A stretch of 64,000 nt of DNA, taken from assembly GCF_000235605.1 (NCBI RefSeq), contig NC_016584.1, positions 3,336,001-3,400,000 of the forward strand, read 5' to 3'. Position 1 is the stretch's first letter; each line of letters begins with the position of its first letter. Below the pieces are notes generated by a model. It worked only from the letters and a program-made list of their open reading frames with translations, did not search any database and had not been told where the DNA came from. Origin of the DNA: Desulfosporosinus orientis DSM 765. Its GTDB lineage: Bacteria > Bacillota > Desulfitobacteriia > Desulfitobacteriales > Desulfitobacteriaceae. The position numbers and the translations under genes are program-made. This document shows positions 36,546-46,129 of this stretch, piece after piece.

Positions 36546-36824
36546 TTATTTTACTCGTCGTTTTTTTAGCTCCGTCATGGCTTTCCAGACCGAATAGATA
36601 AGAATACCTGTTAATAAAATAAAACTAATTTGTATTGAACTCCAACTTAGTTTGCCAATACTGACATTGACTAACTGGATTGCTAAGCTGGCAAACATTC
36701 CTACAATAATTGCAAACCACATTTGAATGACAACATCATGTTGTTTTCGCCGTGTAAAATAATAGATATATAAAGCAACAGCGAGAAAAAAAACACTTCT
36801 TAAAACACCTAAAACTATACTCAT
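36546..36824 (-). CDS. Small membrane protein, unknown
   Basis: From ATG 36824 the product is 92 residues, with about three hydrophobic segments (SIVLGVLRSVFFLAVALYIYY, WFAIIVGMFASLAIQLV, IQISFILLTGILIYSV) and a basic C-terminus. GAGGAAGG lies about 12 bases upstream, which is long. A longer frame to 36881 exists but has no ribosome site. No family recognised. Confidence 0.6.
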   Translation of the reverse strand: MSIVLGVLRSVFFLAVALYIYYFTRRKQHDVVIQMWFAIIVGMFASLAIQLVNVSIGKLSWSSIQISFILLTGILIYSVWKAMTELKKRRVK

Positions 36825-36975
36825 CTTATTCTTATGCCTTCCTCTAAATAATTTTAAATTATGACGTACATAGTATAACAAAACATGTATATTCTATCAA
36901 GGATTGTCTGCATATGTCAATCGGTGAAAAATGAGCTGCCTTGCAATGACAGCTCAATACTGGTCTAGTTATTCA

Positions 36976-37389
36976 TTAGGAATTAATTTCAATTCGATAA
37001 GTCAGGTCGGCGGCTTTGTCAATCATATTCGCAACACTACAATATTTTTCGATGGAAAGCTGGACAGCACGTTCAATCTTTTCCTTAGTAAGACCTTCAC
37101 CCCAAAATTTATATACAATTTCGATGTCCCTAAATACTCGAGGGTGATCACTGGCTCGTTCACCTTCTACTGTAGTTTCAAACCGTCGAAATTTTACATC
37201 CATTTTCTCAAGTATTGTAACAATATCCATTCCGCTGCATCCCGCAATAGACATTAGCAATAACTCCATTGGACTGACTCCATGCCCTGTTCCTCCGGCA
37301 GTAACACTAGCATCAATATTGATTAAAACTTTCGAACTACCTTCTCCTTGAAAATGCAAACCTTTAATATGGCGAACAGAGACTTTCAT
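36976..37389 (-). CDS. OsmC/Ohr-family peroxiredoxin-like protein
   Basis: The 137-residue protein has the OsmC fold with two conserved cysteines, GCSGMDIV and KYCSVANM, spaced as in OsmC/Ohr redox-active pairs. These reduce organic hydroperoxides using thiols. Location is cytosolic. Confidence 0.88.
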   Translation of the reverse strand: MKVSVRHIKGLHFQGEGSSKVLINIDASVTAGGTGHGVSPMELLLMSIAGCSGMDIVTILEKMDVKFRRFETTVEGERASDHPRVFRDIEIVYKFWGEGLTKEKIERAVQLSIEKYCSVANMIDKAADLTYRIEINS

Positions 37390-37410
37390 TAAACCAACTC
37401 CTTGCCTATA

Positions 37411-38064
37411 TTATTTGGCCACTGCGTCAAATTGCTCATCATCAGAATAATATTCAGGTTCTGCCACCGGCATGGATCGATTATGAAAGGAGGTTTCTAA
37501 TCTTAAAGGAAAGATTAGAACCATTAAAGCAAACCCGCCTAGGGCCAGCATAACGTATTGTATGGATAAAATCGAAGAGACAATTCCGGCCTCTTTAGCC
37601 GATAAACCAATTGCATATGAAAAGGGTTTTACCAACTTCAAACTGCCATTAACACTTTGATCAAATACTTCAAATCCCTTATTTTTATGATCTTGTTTAC
37701 TATCAGTTTTATTCTCAAAATCAACTGAATTCATCAGCTGTTTGGCAATAGAATAATAAGGATCCGTAGATGAAATGTAGATAAACCCTTTAGTGGTATA
37801 AATCTTATCAAATTCCACTGGCGAACCAGTAAGCGCTGTTTTCGTGTAGGTTTTTTCGATTCTCATAATATCATCTTTGGCGATATTCACTGGCCCATTA
37901 TCCGTGATGACTGAATATAAACCCCGATCAATTAATTCGATATTTGTAACCTTAACGTCAAATAATTTGATTCCTGCCATCGACAATAAGATGCTAAACA
38001 AACTAATAAATATGATGACACCTGAGATTAGTTCACGATCTATAGGACCTTTTTTCAAAAACAA
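37411..38064 (-). CDS. Two-helix membrane protein, unknown
   Basis: The 217-residue protein has an N-terminal membrane helix (about 12-32), an extracytoplasmic region of about 120 residues, a second helix (about 165-187), and an acidic cytosolic tail. The product begins MFLKKGPIDRELISGVIIF. It lies 21 bp upstream of osmC, so they are probably one operon. A TTGTTT - 17 bp - TACAAT promoter lies at about 38135-38160 on the minus strand. No family recognised. Confidence 0.7.
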   Translation of the reverse strand: MFLKKGPIDRELISGVIIFISLFSILLSMAGIKLFDVKVTNIELIDRGLYSVITDNGPVNIAKDDIMRIEKTYTKTALTGSPVEFDKIYTTKGFIYISSTDPYYSIAKQLMNSVDFENKTDSKQDHKNKGFEVFDQSVNGSLKLVKPFSYAIGLSAKEAGIVSSILSIQYVMLALGGFALMVLIFPLRLETSFHNRSMPVAEPEYYSDDEQFDAVAK

Positions 38065-38104
38065 CTGTTACACGTCCTTTACTTTTACTATGCTTTTGGA
38101 TTAA

Positions 38105-38365
38105 TTCTTTGCGGATAGTTTACCCACAAATGTCATTGTACTATAAATAATTTGTTGAAACAAATGCATTCAGTATACATTGTATTGAAGTATCATCCTG
38201 CACAGACCCTACAGTCGCTGTCGCAGCACCATCTAAGAATGAAATATGGGAAAGGTTTGTGTCGGGCAGCTTTGGGGTCAATGGTCCTTTAGAATCCATG
38301 CCCTATGCTGCGCCAGCAGAAGAGAATAGGAAGGCAAAAAACCTTCCTAAATCGAAAACTTCATG
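38105..38365 (+). ncRNA. Candidate structured non-coding RNA (strand uncertain)
   Basis: Between the divergent 37411 gene and the convergent PHP gene, a stem forms from GCTGTCGCAGCA (38217-38228) and TGCTGCGCCAGC (38308-38319), 11 of 12 pairs, with further inner pairing (ATGG/CCAT, AAAGG/CCTTT). It is GC-richer than its surroundings. On the plus strand a TTTACC - 17 bp - TATAAA promoter candidate lies at about 38119-38147. The 3' hairpin AGGAAGG/CCTTCCT (38327-38350) could end it, but has no T-run. The end-to-end hairpin shape resembles 6S RNA only in outline; no family is claimed. Confidence 0.35.
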
Positions 38366-38384
38366 AACTTTTTCCTGATGAGGA

Positions 38385-39122
38385 TTAGGCTTCTAAAATA
38401 CTCGGGCGATTTTTGCGGCGAGTGGCTAGGTAATCTAAAACACGCTCTGCAGAAGTATTGAGAATTTGATTTTCTTTAATTCCTACCTCATGCACTAAAG
38501 AAAGTGCATGGTCAAACCCTCCGACCAGATCTGAAAAATGAGCATCGCTTCCCAGTATAATCGGTCCCTGATATTGGAGCATATAACGGGCAAAACGACG
38601 ACAGTTGCCCCACGCCCCCTTTTTCTCACTGGATAGGGAGCTATTGTTAATTTCTACTGGAATACTTAATTCAGCAGACGTATAGGCAATACGTTCAAGA
38701 TCCAACTCAAACTGCGGTCGTCCCGGATGAACCATCATATCTGTAAAAGGATTTTTCATCGCATTAATATATGCTTGGGTATTTTCTTCTGTAGTACCTC
38801 CCGGGTAACAAATTTCATGCAGTCCTACCAATACAACTTTCATCCTCGCTAAATAGCGTATAGGGATATCCAATTCACCTTCATGACTGGTTATATTTGC
38901 TTCAACCCCCGGTAATATTGTCACGCCATGTAGCTCTTCCGGGAGGATTTCTAAGTTGCCGAAATGATAGAGATGCGGTGCCCCAGGCATAGAGGGGCCA
39001 TGATCAGTCATCCCCAGTAACTTAATTCCCCTGCGGGAAGCTGCAAGAGCGTTATCTGCCAAAGTGCTGTATGCATGTCCACTCGAAATCGTGTGTGTAT
39101 GTAAATCAACTACTATTTCCAT
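38385..39122 (-). CDS. PHP-domain phosphoesterase (YcdX-like)
   Basis: The 245-residue protein shows the PHP metal-binding pattern: DLHTHT and SGHAYST, MTDHGPSMPG, LPGVEAN, MMVHPGRP and GSDAHFSDL. It is the YcdX-type single-domain phosphatase, likely a cytosolic trinuclear-metal phosphoesterase of unknown substrate. Confidence 0.9.
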   Translation of the reverse strand: MEIVVDLHTHTISSGHAYSTLADNALAASRRGIKLLGMTDHGPSMPGAPHLYHFGNLEILPEELHGVTILPGVEANITSHEGELDIPIRYLARMKVVLVGLHEICYPGGTTEENTQAYINAMKNPFTDMMVHPGRPQFELDLERIAYTSAELSIPVEINNSSLSSEKKGAWGNCRRFARYMLQYQGPIILGSDAHFSDLVGGFDHALSLVHEVGIKENQILNTSAERVLDYLATRRKNRPSILEA

Positions 39123-39202
39123 TGCTCATCCACCTCAGGTATATTATATCCCGAACGAGGCAAAAAAAAAATAAGTGCTCAATTTGGCACCTATTTAAAT
39201 GA

Positions 39203-39781
39203 TTATTGTTTATTGACCGTTGAAGGTACTTTTACTGTTGTATCTACATTAAAGCGAAAACTTGCTTCAGTTGCTTGTTCTACTCCTCCCTCAGGATTGG
39301 CTTTAATTCTTATGGTAATTAAATGCTGTCCGTCTGTAGCGCTTTTACCTAAGGCATCCCCTAATACTTTTATCTGACGAAAAGCAATACGAGCAGTTGC
39401 TCCTGGCTCCAATGATTGTAAACTTCCGGGTGATATGACTTTTTTTGTATCATCACCGATTAAATTCACTTGCAATTCCACAGGAATATTGGTCATTTTC
39501 TTTGCTGTCATGTTTTGAACTGTAACAATAAGATCAAAGGTCTTTGTGGTGATGACCTGAGCCCCTTTGAGGGTTACACTGCCATAGTTGAGATCTTTGA
39601 CAACGGATGCCGGCTCCACTGTCACTCCTAGCATTTTAATTTCTGGTGTTCCCATTTCCTTGCTTACATTTTCATGACGATTCTCCCAAAAGGAAAACCC
39701 CGAAAACCCGATGAGACAAATTACTAAAACACTGACGACCATAGCAATGTATTTTCTCTCAATAGTAATGATTTTAGCCAA
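39203..39781 (-). CDS. Membrane-anchored hypothetical protein
   Basis: TTG 39781 is chosen because GGGAGG lies about ten bases upstream. The 192-residue product has one N-terminal membrane helix (AMVVSVLVICLIGFSGF) and an extracytoplasmic beta-rich domain (LIVTVQNMTAKKMTNIPVEL) like Ig/CARDB-type adhesion folds. No family was recognised. It is downstream of dnaI but separated from it by a terminator. Confidence 0.65.
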   Translation of the reverse strand: MAKIITIERKYIAMVVSVLVICLIGFSGFSFWENRHENVSKEMGTPEIKMLGVTVEPASVVKDLNYGSVTLKGAQVITTKTFDLIVTVQNMTAKKMTNIPVELQVNLIGDDTKKVISPGSLQSLEPGATARIAFRQIKVLGDALGKSATDGQHLITIRIKANPEGGVEQATEASFRFNVDTTVKVPSTVNKQ

Positions 39782-39820
39782 CAGCTTAGCACCTCCCAAT
39801 AATTTTGATTTACTCCTAAA

Positions 39821-39862
39821 AAAAACCTATGCACGCACCATAAAGGACATGCATAGGTTTAA
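39821..39862 (-). terminator. Terminator after dnaI
   Basis: AAACCTATGCA (39823-39833) pairs with TGCATAGGTTT (39850-39860), with T-rich flanks on the minus strand. Confidence 0.8.
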
Positions 39863-39874
39863 AAAATTTTTTAA

Positions 39875-40690
39875 TTATTTTCTGCCTTCACGCTCTTCGT
39901 AAATCTGAAAGCGAATATCTTTTGGGACGGTTAATCTGAAAATCCGGGAAGATTGAATGATTCGGGATGTGGTCCGTAGCCCAATATAGTCTTCCATTTC
40001 TTCCAGGGGCAGATTGGAAGTAATGACCGTAGGGAGATGCTCATTCAAACGATAATTAATGATGGAATACAGTCTGTTTTTCGTCCAGTCAGTATAGTTA
40101 TGGGCACCAAGATCATCCAAAATCAAAATCGGAATTGTCCGGGCCGAATCCAATAAGTCCAGCTCATTGAGTTCGGATTTATAAGTCGCTCTCAGTTCAT
40201 CCAAGAGATCTGGCACTACCAGAAACAATACCTTGCGATTGGCCGCCATTAATTCATTAGCTATGGAAGCTGCCAGATATGTTTTTCCAGATCCTACAGG
40301 TCCTGTAAAAAGAATTCCCAGACCATAAGGGCTATGCAGACACTCCTTGACGAAGCTCTTGGCGGCATTTAAGGCCTTAATCGCTCCTTCACTATGACTT
40401 TGGTCGGATGCTGACGAGGAATAATAGTCAAATCGAAACTTATCAAATCTGCAGTTCATCAATTCTCGAGAAATTCGAGCATGACGAAATTGATTCTCTA
40501 GTTTTTTCGTTTGCATACAGCTGCAGGGATAGGCAACGTCCCCCTCCAGAATAATTCCTCGGTCCTGGCAAATAGGGCATTTAAACACTTCAGAGGCAGG
40601 CAAAGCATCTATTTCATTTTTTACTGAATTTCCCGTTGAAGGTATCTCTGATAAAAGATTACCGTTCAAAATATCTTTGACGCTTTTCAT
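39875..40690 (-). CDS. dnaI: DnaI-like helicase-loader ATPase
   Basis: The 271-residue protein has an N-terminal zinc-finger-like region (CPICQDRG, CSC) and an AAA+ ATPase domain with Walker A TGPVGSGKTYLA, Walker B ILILDDLGAHN and sensor SRIIQ. It loads the replicative helicase at origins or stalled forks. AAGGAGG precedes the ATG. It is 40 bp downstream of dnaD, and the pair is probably co-transcribed. Confidence 0.9.
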   Translation of the reverse strand: MKSVKDILNGNLLSEIPSTGNSVKNEIDALPASEVFKCPICQDRGIILEGDVAYPCSCMQTKKLENQFRHARISRELMNCRFDKFRFDYYSSSASDQSHSEGAIKALNAAKSFVKECLHSPYGLGILFTGPVGSGKTYLAASIANELMAANRKVLFLVVPDLLDELRATYKSELNELDLLDSARTIPILILDDLGAHNYTDWTKNRLYSIINYRLNEHLPTVITSNLPLEEMEDYIGLRTTSRIIQSSRIFRLTVPKDIRFQIYEEREGRK

Positions 40691-40729
40691 AGTTGGATGT
40701 CCTCCTTATAAAATCAAGACATACCTCAA

Positions 40730-41494
40730 TTAAAGATAGAAGTTTTCATATTTGCTAGGCGATGTTTTTGGGCCTTTACTTTTACCCTTCGACGTCTTTT
40801 TTTCCTGCCGGGCTTGGAAATAGACATCCTCAGCTTCAACCTCTGCTCTGGTACGCAGCCCCTTTTTTTCCCACTCTCGTAAAATTGAGTCTAAATAGCG
40901 AAAGTTTCGAATCCCAGCGCTAACCCCTCTCCTTAAAGCTTCTATAATGAGTTCTTGAGAATAATGGACCGACAGCCAGCGATCAATATTTTCACACTCT
41001 AAGCGTGTGAGCGGCCGTCCCAACTCTTGTTCAAAAGTCTGCACTAAGTTTTCTAAAGCTGGGTTAACTGACGAAGAGAGGTTACTAGAGACTGCCCCTG
41101 TTTGTTTCAAAGCACGTTCTTCTTCTAATTGCTGAGAGCGCTCAATAGCCCATAATTCGGCTAATTCCTCGATCAGGCCAACGAAACTGTAGCTATTCCC
41201 CCACTTTAACTCTATTGGATTCCAATGTCTTTCAATGGATAAGAGCTTTCTTTCAACTAAACTGCCCAGTAGTTCTTCGATATCTGTAGGTGAAGCACTC
41301 ATTCGCTCTGCTATTGCCGCACTGGAAGGGTATGGATTTGTCTCGGAATCACAGAGTATCTGAATCAACACCATCATTTCCATATTGCTAATTCCAATTT
41401 TTGTATAATGGGTTAATAAATATTTTGGAATGGAAACCACACCAGAAAAGAAAAGAGCCTGTGTAAAGCTCCCATAAACATTTACTTTATTCAT
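40730..41494 (-). CDS. DnaD-family replication initiation protein
   Basis: ATG 41494 (MNKVNVYG) follows AGGAGA by nine bases. The 254-residue protein has an N-terminal winged helix (about 20-100) and a C-terminal DnaD domain with LTRLECENIDRWLSVHYSQELIIEALRRGVSAG and the NFRYLDSILREW motif that binds DNA. It acts with DnaI and DnaB in primosome assembly. Confidence 0.9.
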   Translation of the reverse strand: MNKVNVYGSFTQALFFSGVVSIPKYLLTHYTKIGISNMEMMVLIQILCDSETNPYPSSAAIAERMSASPTDIEELLGSLVERKLLSIERHWNPIELKWGNSYSFVGLIEELAELWAIERSQQLEEERALKQTGAVSSNLSSSVNPALENLVQTFEQELGRPLTRLECENIDRWLSVHYSQELIIEALRRGVSAGIRNFRYLDSILREWEKKGLRTRAEVEAEDVYFQARQEKKTSKGKSKGPKTSPSKYENFYL

Positions 41495-41707
41495 TGACAT
41501 TCATCTCCTATGTACCGGTCAGAAATATTCTCTAAAGTATTCTCTAAATTATTACATAATCCTTTTTTAAATAACCTTAAGAAAAGAAAGATAGATTATT
41601 TTTGGCAATTAAAATCAAAAACTCCCATTAAAGACCGCCATATTATGGAAGGATTTTGAAGGCCTTTTGGCGTATATATAGTCATCGTATTTAAGGAGGT
41701 ATTAGGG

Positions 41708-42298
41708 ATGGATTTGAGAAAAGAACTTATTCAAATAGTCGAAAAATCAGGAGCCCTCTCTGCTTGGGGAGTTAAGCATTGCTTTAGAGTATACCACTTA
41801 TCAAAAGAACTTTCGAGTCATTTATCTTTAGATGATGAAGTTCTCTATACTTCGGCAATGCTGCATGATACAGGGAAATATCCAGTTTATGCCTTAAAAA
41901 ATATTGATCATGCTTTACGATCAAAAGGAGTAGCCGCCAATCTACTCCAACAAATGATGTTTCCTCCTGAAAAAATCCCCCTGGTTCTGGACGCTATTGA
42001 AAATCACATGTACTACTCAGAACCGGGAAAAAGCGATGAAGCCATCTACCTGCGAGAATCAGATATTCTCGATAATCTAGGTAATATTGGCCTAATGCGT
42101 TTATTTAGTTTAGTTGGGCAAGATGAATTAATTCAAACACCGGAAGATGCCATCGAACGTGCCCGCCTCTTGGCAGACGCACTTCCTGACAAAGTTGTTA
42201 CTAGAGCCGGCAAACGCTTAGCAGTTAAACGCCGGGAAGAAACCCTTCGGTTTCTAGCCGGCATCAAGCGTCAATCTTTAGAGTTTGCTTGGCTGTAA
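41708..42298 (+). CDS. HD-domain phosphohydrolase
   Basis: The 196-residue protein has an HD domain: histidine in VKHCFRVYHL, MLHDTGKYPVYA, NHMYYSEPGK and ESDILDN. Such proteins are metal-dependent phosphohydrolases acting on nucleotides. Substrate unknown. AAGGAGG precedes the ATG by about five bases. Confidence 0.88.
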   Translation: MDLRKELIQIVEKSGALSAWGVKHCFRVYHLSKELSSHLSLDDEVLYTSAMLHDTGKYPVYALKNIDHALRSKGVAANLLQQMMFPPEKIPLVLDAIENHMYYSEPGKSDEAIYLRESDILDNLGNIGLMRLFSLVGQDELIQTPEDAIERARLLADALPDKVVTRAGKRLAVKRREETLRFLAGIKRQSLEFAWL

Positions 42299-42309
42299 GT
42301 TTGTGGCAC

Positions 42310-44031
42310 CTAATGTTTTCTTCTGCGATCTTGATCTTCCAGCCAACGAGTCATGCTATCAAGAACATTAACCACATGCTCGAAATCGCGTTTCTTCTGT
42401 CCATCGTCAATGAGTCGTTTGAGATAGTGTTGTAATCGCGCGTAGGCTCTATTAACATGGGAGCGGGACAACCTCGAGGCAGATGTCTTTCCTCGTTTTT
42501 GAGCAGGAAGAACTGGGGGAATAATTGCTTTGCTTGAAGGTTTATCAGTTGCCTCTTTGGCCGTTTCAATACTGATTTCGGTTTTCGGTGTTAACCAAGG
42601 TTTTTCAGGTGCCTGTTGAATAACTTGTTCAAGGGTAAATACTAAACTTTCTCCAAGCTCAGGTATAAGGGGTTTTTTACCAAAGGCTTCAAATACTTTT
42701 TCGGAAAATACACTCTGAGCTTCATGCTCACCATGAACAAGGATAATTTGCTCTGCTTTTTTTCCTAAAATTGAAAGCCAATGTAAGAGTTCCGCCTGAT
42801 CTGCATGGGCAGAGAAGCCATCCATATGGCCAATTCGTGCATGCACCGCAACTTTCTCTCCATGTATAGTTACTGTTTCAGCTCCATCGGAAAGAATACG
42901 GCCAAGAGTTCCTTGAGCCTGATAGCCAACAAATAAGACCGTTGCATTTTCTCGCCAGAGATTATGTTTGAGATGGTGTTTAATTCGGCCTGCATCAGCC
43001 ATACCACTGGCGGCAATTATAATTGCTCCGCCCTCTATTGAATTTAGAGCCATAGAATCTTGAGCGGTTTGACTAAAATGCACATTCGCCATATTTAAAG
43101 GATTATTTCCAGTTCTAATAAGCTCGCTAGTGATAGCATCAAAATTTTCGGTGTTTTCTTGGAATATCTTAGTAGCAGCGATAGCTAACGGACTGTCAAT
43201 ATAAATCGGTAAAATGGGTATACGTTTTTCATCTTGCAATTTTCTCAGATAAAAGAGAAGATCCTGAGTTCGTTCAATTGCAAATGCAGGAATCACTAAA
43301 TTCCCACCGGCCTCATAGGTAGAATTAATAATGTCGGCAAGCTGATCATAACGTTCTAACGTGCTGTTCTCTGAATGAAGACGATTTCCATAAGTGGTTT
43401 CCATGATAACAATATCAGCGACACTTAATATACTGGGATCTTTTATATAAGGTTGATTAATATTACCAATATCTCCAGAAAAGACAATTGTTTTGTTGAA
43501 GTTCGGCTCTTTAATATGAAGCATCACATGAGCTGATCCCAGAATGTGCCCAGCATCAAAGAATTGAAAGGATATAGTGGGAGTAAGTTCAATGAGATCT
43601 TTATAGTGAGTTGCTTGGAAATAGGCAATGGTATCCATAGCATCCTGAACAGTATAGATGGGAGTCAACGGCTCTAGTCCAGCGCGGTTGCGCTTCCGAT
43701 TCTTCCGTTCAATTTCCATTTCTTGAATATGTCCACTGTCCGGAAGCATGATAGAACATAATTTAATTGTTTCAGGTGAAGCATATATCTTGCCCTTGAA
43801 ACCAGACTTCATTAATTTGGGAAGCATTCCGGAATGATCTGTATGGGCATGGGTTAAAATCACCGCATCCAAACTTGCCGGGTTATAAGGAAACTCTCCA
43901 TAATTTAATTCTTTCACTGCTTTGGAACCCTGAAACATTCCACAATCAATTAATATCCGTGATTCTCCTGATTCCACAAGAAACGATGATCCGGTAACGA
44001 CCTGTGCAGCGCCAAAAAAACTTATCTTCAT
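42310..44031 (-). CDS. Beta-CASP metallo-beta-lactamase RNase
   Basis: The 573-residue protein has MBL motif THAHTDHSG, then [18 protein letters not shown] and the beta-[17 protein letters not shown] and ILVHGE motifs. This matches Ysh1/CPSF-like RNA-processing nucleases of bacteria. A linker and basic, Arg-rich coiled C-terminus (about 500-573) may bind RNA. Monocistronic by context. Confidence 0.92.
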   Translation of the reverse strand: MKISFFGAAQVVTGSSFLVESGESRILIDCGMFQGSKAVKELNYGEFPYNPASLDAVILTHAHTDHSGMLPKLMKSGFKGKIYASPETIKLCSIMLPDSGHIQEMEIERKNRKRNRAGLEPLTPIYTVQDAMDTIAYFQATHYKDLIELTPTISFQFFDAGHILGSAHVMLHIKEPNFNKTIVFSGDIGNINQPYIKDPSILSVADIVIMETTYGNRLHSENSTLERYDQLADIINSTYEAGGNLVIPAFAIERTQDLLFYLRKLQDEKRIPILPIYIDSPLAIAATKIFQENTENFDAITSELIRTGNNPLNMANVHFSQTAQDSMALNSIEGGAIIIAASGMADAGRIKHHLKHNLWRENATVLFVGYQAQGTLGRILSDGAETVTIHGEKVAVHARIGHMDGFSAHADQAELLHWLSILGKKAEQIILVHGEHEAQSVFSEKVFEAFGKKPLIPELGESLVFTLEQVIQQAPEKPWLTPKTEISIETAKEATDKPSSKAIIPPVLPAQKRGKTSASRLSRSHVNRAYARLQHYLKRLIDDGQKKRDFEHVVNVLDSMTRWLEDQDRRRKH

Positions 44032-44231
44032 CTATTCATCCTCCAAAAATAGCGTCTCGACTGCTTTTTTACAGGTAATTTAAAGTAGAAAAGCATTTTA
44101 GACGCCTTTGCGTATTATTTCTATCTTGATTTTAATATCTTACTAGAGAGAGGTCTGCCAATTTCCGAATATTATTACATTTATTTTACCTGTTTAGCAA
44201 AGATTTAGCAATGAAAAGCACAAATCCTAAA

Positions 44232-44870
44232 TTAATCAAGTTTAAAAAAGTTTAACTTAACGGCTTTTAGGGCAGCTTGTGTACGATCTTCTACAGATAA
44301 TTTTCGATAGATACTTGATAAATGGTTTTTTACGGTTTTTTCACTAATAAATAACGAAGTGCCAATCTCACGATTAGAAGCTCCTTTAACAACATAATGG
44401 AGGATTTCCATCTCACGCTCACTTAGACCGCAGGTATCTTTAGAAGGGCTTGGCTGACTGATTTGTTCCAGGAGTTTACCCGTAACTGTGGGAGATAAGA
44501 TCGGCTCACCGGAATAAACTTTTCGAATGGACTGAATCAACGTCTTTGAATCCACATCTTTCAGCAAATAACCTGCTACTCCCAGCTGAAGGACCTGAAA
44601 AACTTTTTCATCGGAATCATCAATAGTAAGCACTAAGATGCCAATATTTGGATGTTCACGCCGAATCACCCTTCCCGCCTCCAGGCCATTAACCCCCGGC
44701 ATATTCAGGTCCATTAATAAAATATCAAAATTCATACTTCTGGCTACATTGATGGCACCTTGACCGTCACCAACTTCGGCAACAACTTCAATACCATCTT
44801 CAAATTCTAAAATGCGACGCAATCCCTCTCGAATTAGAGGATGATCATCGGCAATGACTATTCTTATCAA
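44232..44870 (-). CDS. DegU-like response regulator
   Basis: The 212-residue NarL/LuxR-type regulator has a receiver domain (DDHPLIREGL, phospho-Asp in LLMDLNMPGVNG) and a LuxR HTH (LSEREMEILHYVVKGASNREIG). It overlaps the sensor kinase start by four bases and is its partner. The family controls secreted enzymes, motility and competence in bacilli; targets here are unknown. Confidence 0.92.
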   Translation of the reverse strand: MIRIVIADDHPLIREGLRRILEFEDGIEVVAEVGDGQGAINVARSMNFDILLMDLNMPGVNGLEAGRVIRREHPNIGILVLTIDDSDEKVFQVLQLGVAGYLLKDVDSKTLIQSIRKVYSGEPILSPTVTGKLLEQISQPSPSKDTCGLSEREMEILHYVVKGASNREIGTSLFISEKTVKNHLSSIYRKLSVEDRTQAALKAVKLNFFKLD

Positions 44871-46012
44871 GTTGTCTTTCCTCCCTCCTGGCTCGAAGGA
44901 ATTGATAACTCTATCAACGTCCCCTTGCCTAGGATTGATTGTATTCTAAAGTGTCCGGAAAACATCTCTACTCTCTCACGCATACCAACTAGACCAAAAT
45001 GTTCTCCTGGAGTATTCATAGCCGATTTGACTTCAAACCCTTTGCCGTAATCACGAATCCTGGCAATCATCCAATCATCTCGAAATATCAAATGAACATC
45101 TACTTTTGGAGAATGAGCATGTTTTGCAACGTTTGTCATTCCCTCCTGAACTAGACGGAAAAGTGCAACCTCCATGGCCGGGAGAAGTTTTCTCTCTTCT
45201 CCTTCAACACGAAGTTGACATTTGATTCTATAATTATTCTGAAAATTATCCAAATAATTAGAAATAGCCCCTAGGATACCTAAGTCATCTAGGGCCATAG
45301 GCCGAAGATCAAAAATAATCCTGCGGATATCTTGTAAATTAGCTCGTACTAAATTCTTCAAATCCTTAAGCTCGGCTTTGACACGACCGGAATCCAACTC
45401 AAGTAATTTCTCAGCAATTTCCAGGCGCAAAACAATATTCGCTAAGGTCTGAGCAGGACCATCATGAATTTCTCGAGCTACACGACGACGCTCTTCCTCT
45501 TGAGCTCGAATCACTCTTAAACCCATCTCATATTTTTGTCCATGATTTTGGGACTGAAGAGCCTCAACGACTTCACCTTGCAGTAAACTAATCGCCATAC
45601 TGACTTGAGTCATTAAATTTTGGGCGCGCTCAATCGTTATCTCCATTTGAGTTAATGATCGTTCCAGATCATCCCGGCGTTTACGCAATTCAACTTCTTT
45701 CTGTTGTAATAACTGCAATTTAACTTGGGCATCTTTAGCTTCTGAGTATGTCTCCATCATTTCTTTTTGAGAATATTTTTCATGCAGTCGATTGACTTCC
45801 ATCAACTTTTGGCGCATCCGACGTTCTATTTTTTCTTGACTGTCAACTAGAGATATTATGTCTTTGATATCTAATTTGAGTTGAGAGAGCTCGTTGATTA
45901 ATCGTTGTGTTTCAGTGCGTGAAGTTTCGGCAATATAAAAGATTTCTTCCTTGCCCGATTCAATAGCCTTTAAAGTTTTTTTTATGATTTCTCCCAACTG
46001 GTCCGTCAACAT
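44867..46012 (-). CDS. DegS-like sensor histidine kinase
   Basis: The 381-residue cytosolic kinase lacks membrane helices. It has a long N-terminal coiled coil (about residues 1-180), then HisKA_3 dimerisation with phospho-accepting His in REIHDGPAQTLANIVLRLE, and a HATPase domain (EGMTNVAKHA, GKGFEV, FGLVGMRER). It matches DegS in layout. Confidence 0.92.
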   Translation of the reverse strand: MLTDQLGEIIKKTLKAIESGKEEIFYIAETSRTETQRLINELSQLKLDIKDIISLVDSQEKIERRMRQKLMEVNRLHEKYSQKEMMETYSEAKDAQVKLQLLQQKEVELRKRRDDLERSLTQMEITIERAQNLMTQVSMAISLLQGEVVEALQSQNHGQKYEMGLRVIRAQEEERRRVAREIHDGPAQTLANIVLRLEIAEKLLELDSGRVKAELKDLKNLVRANLQDIRRIIFDLRPMALDDLGILGAISNYLDNFQNNYRIKCQLRVEGEERKLLPAMEVALFRLVQEGMTNVAKHAHSPKVDVHLIFRDDWMIARIRDYGKGFEVKSAMNTPGEHFGLVGMRERVEMFSGHFRIQSILGKGTLIELSIPSSQEGGKTT

Positions 46013-46129
46013 TATTCCTCATTTCAGTAACTTATATATCTTCACATTTCTTACTCTATCATTGTTTATTCGACACAGAACCATTATTTCCTACTTCTTT
46101 TCATAAAAATTAAGATATTAGATTTCATC

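Noticed and set aside
38151-38365. Open frame of about 70 codons in the intergenic gap, possible pseudogene
   Set aside because: No start codon or ribosome site before it; RNA-like pairing explains the region better.
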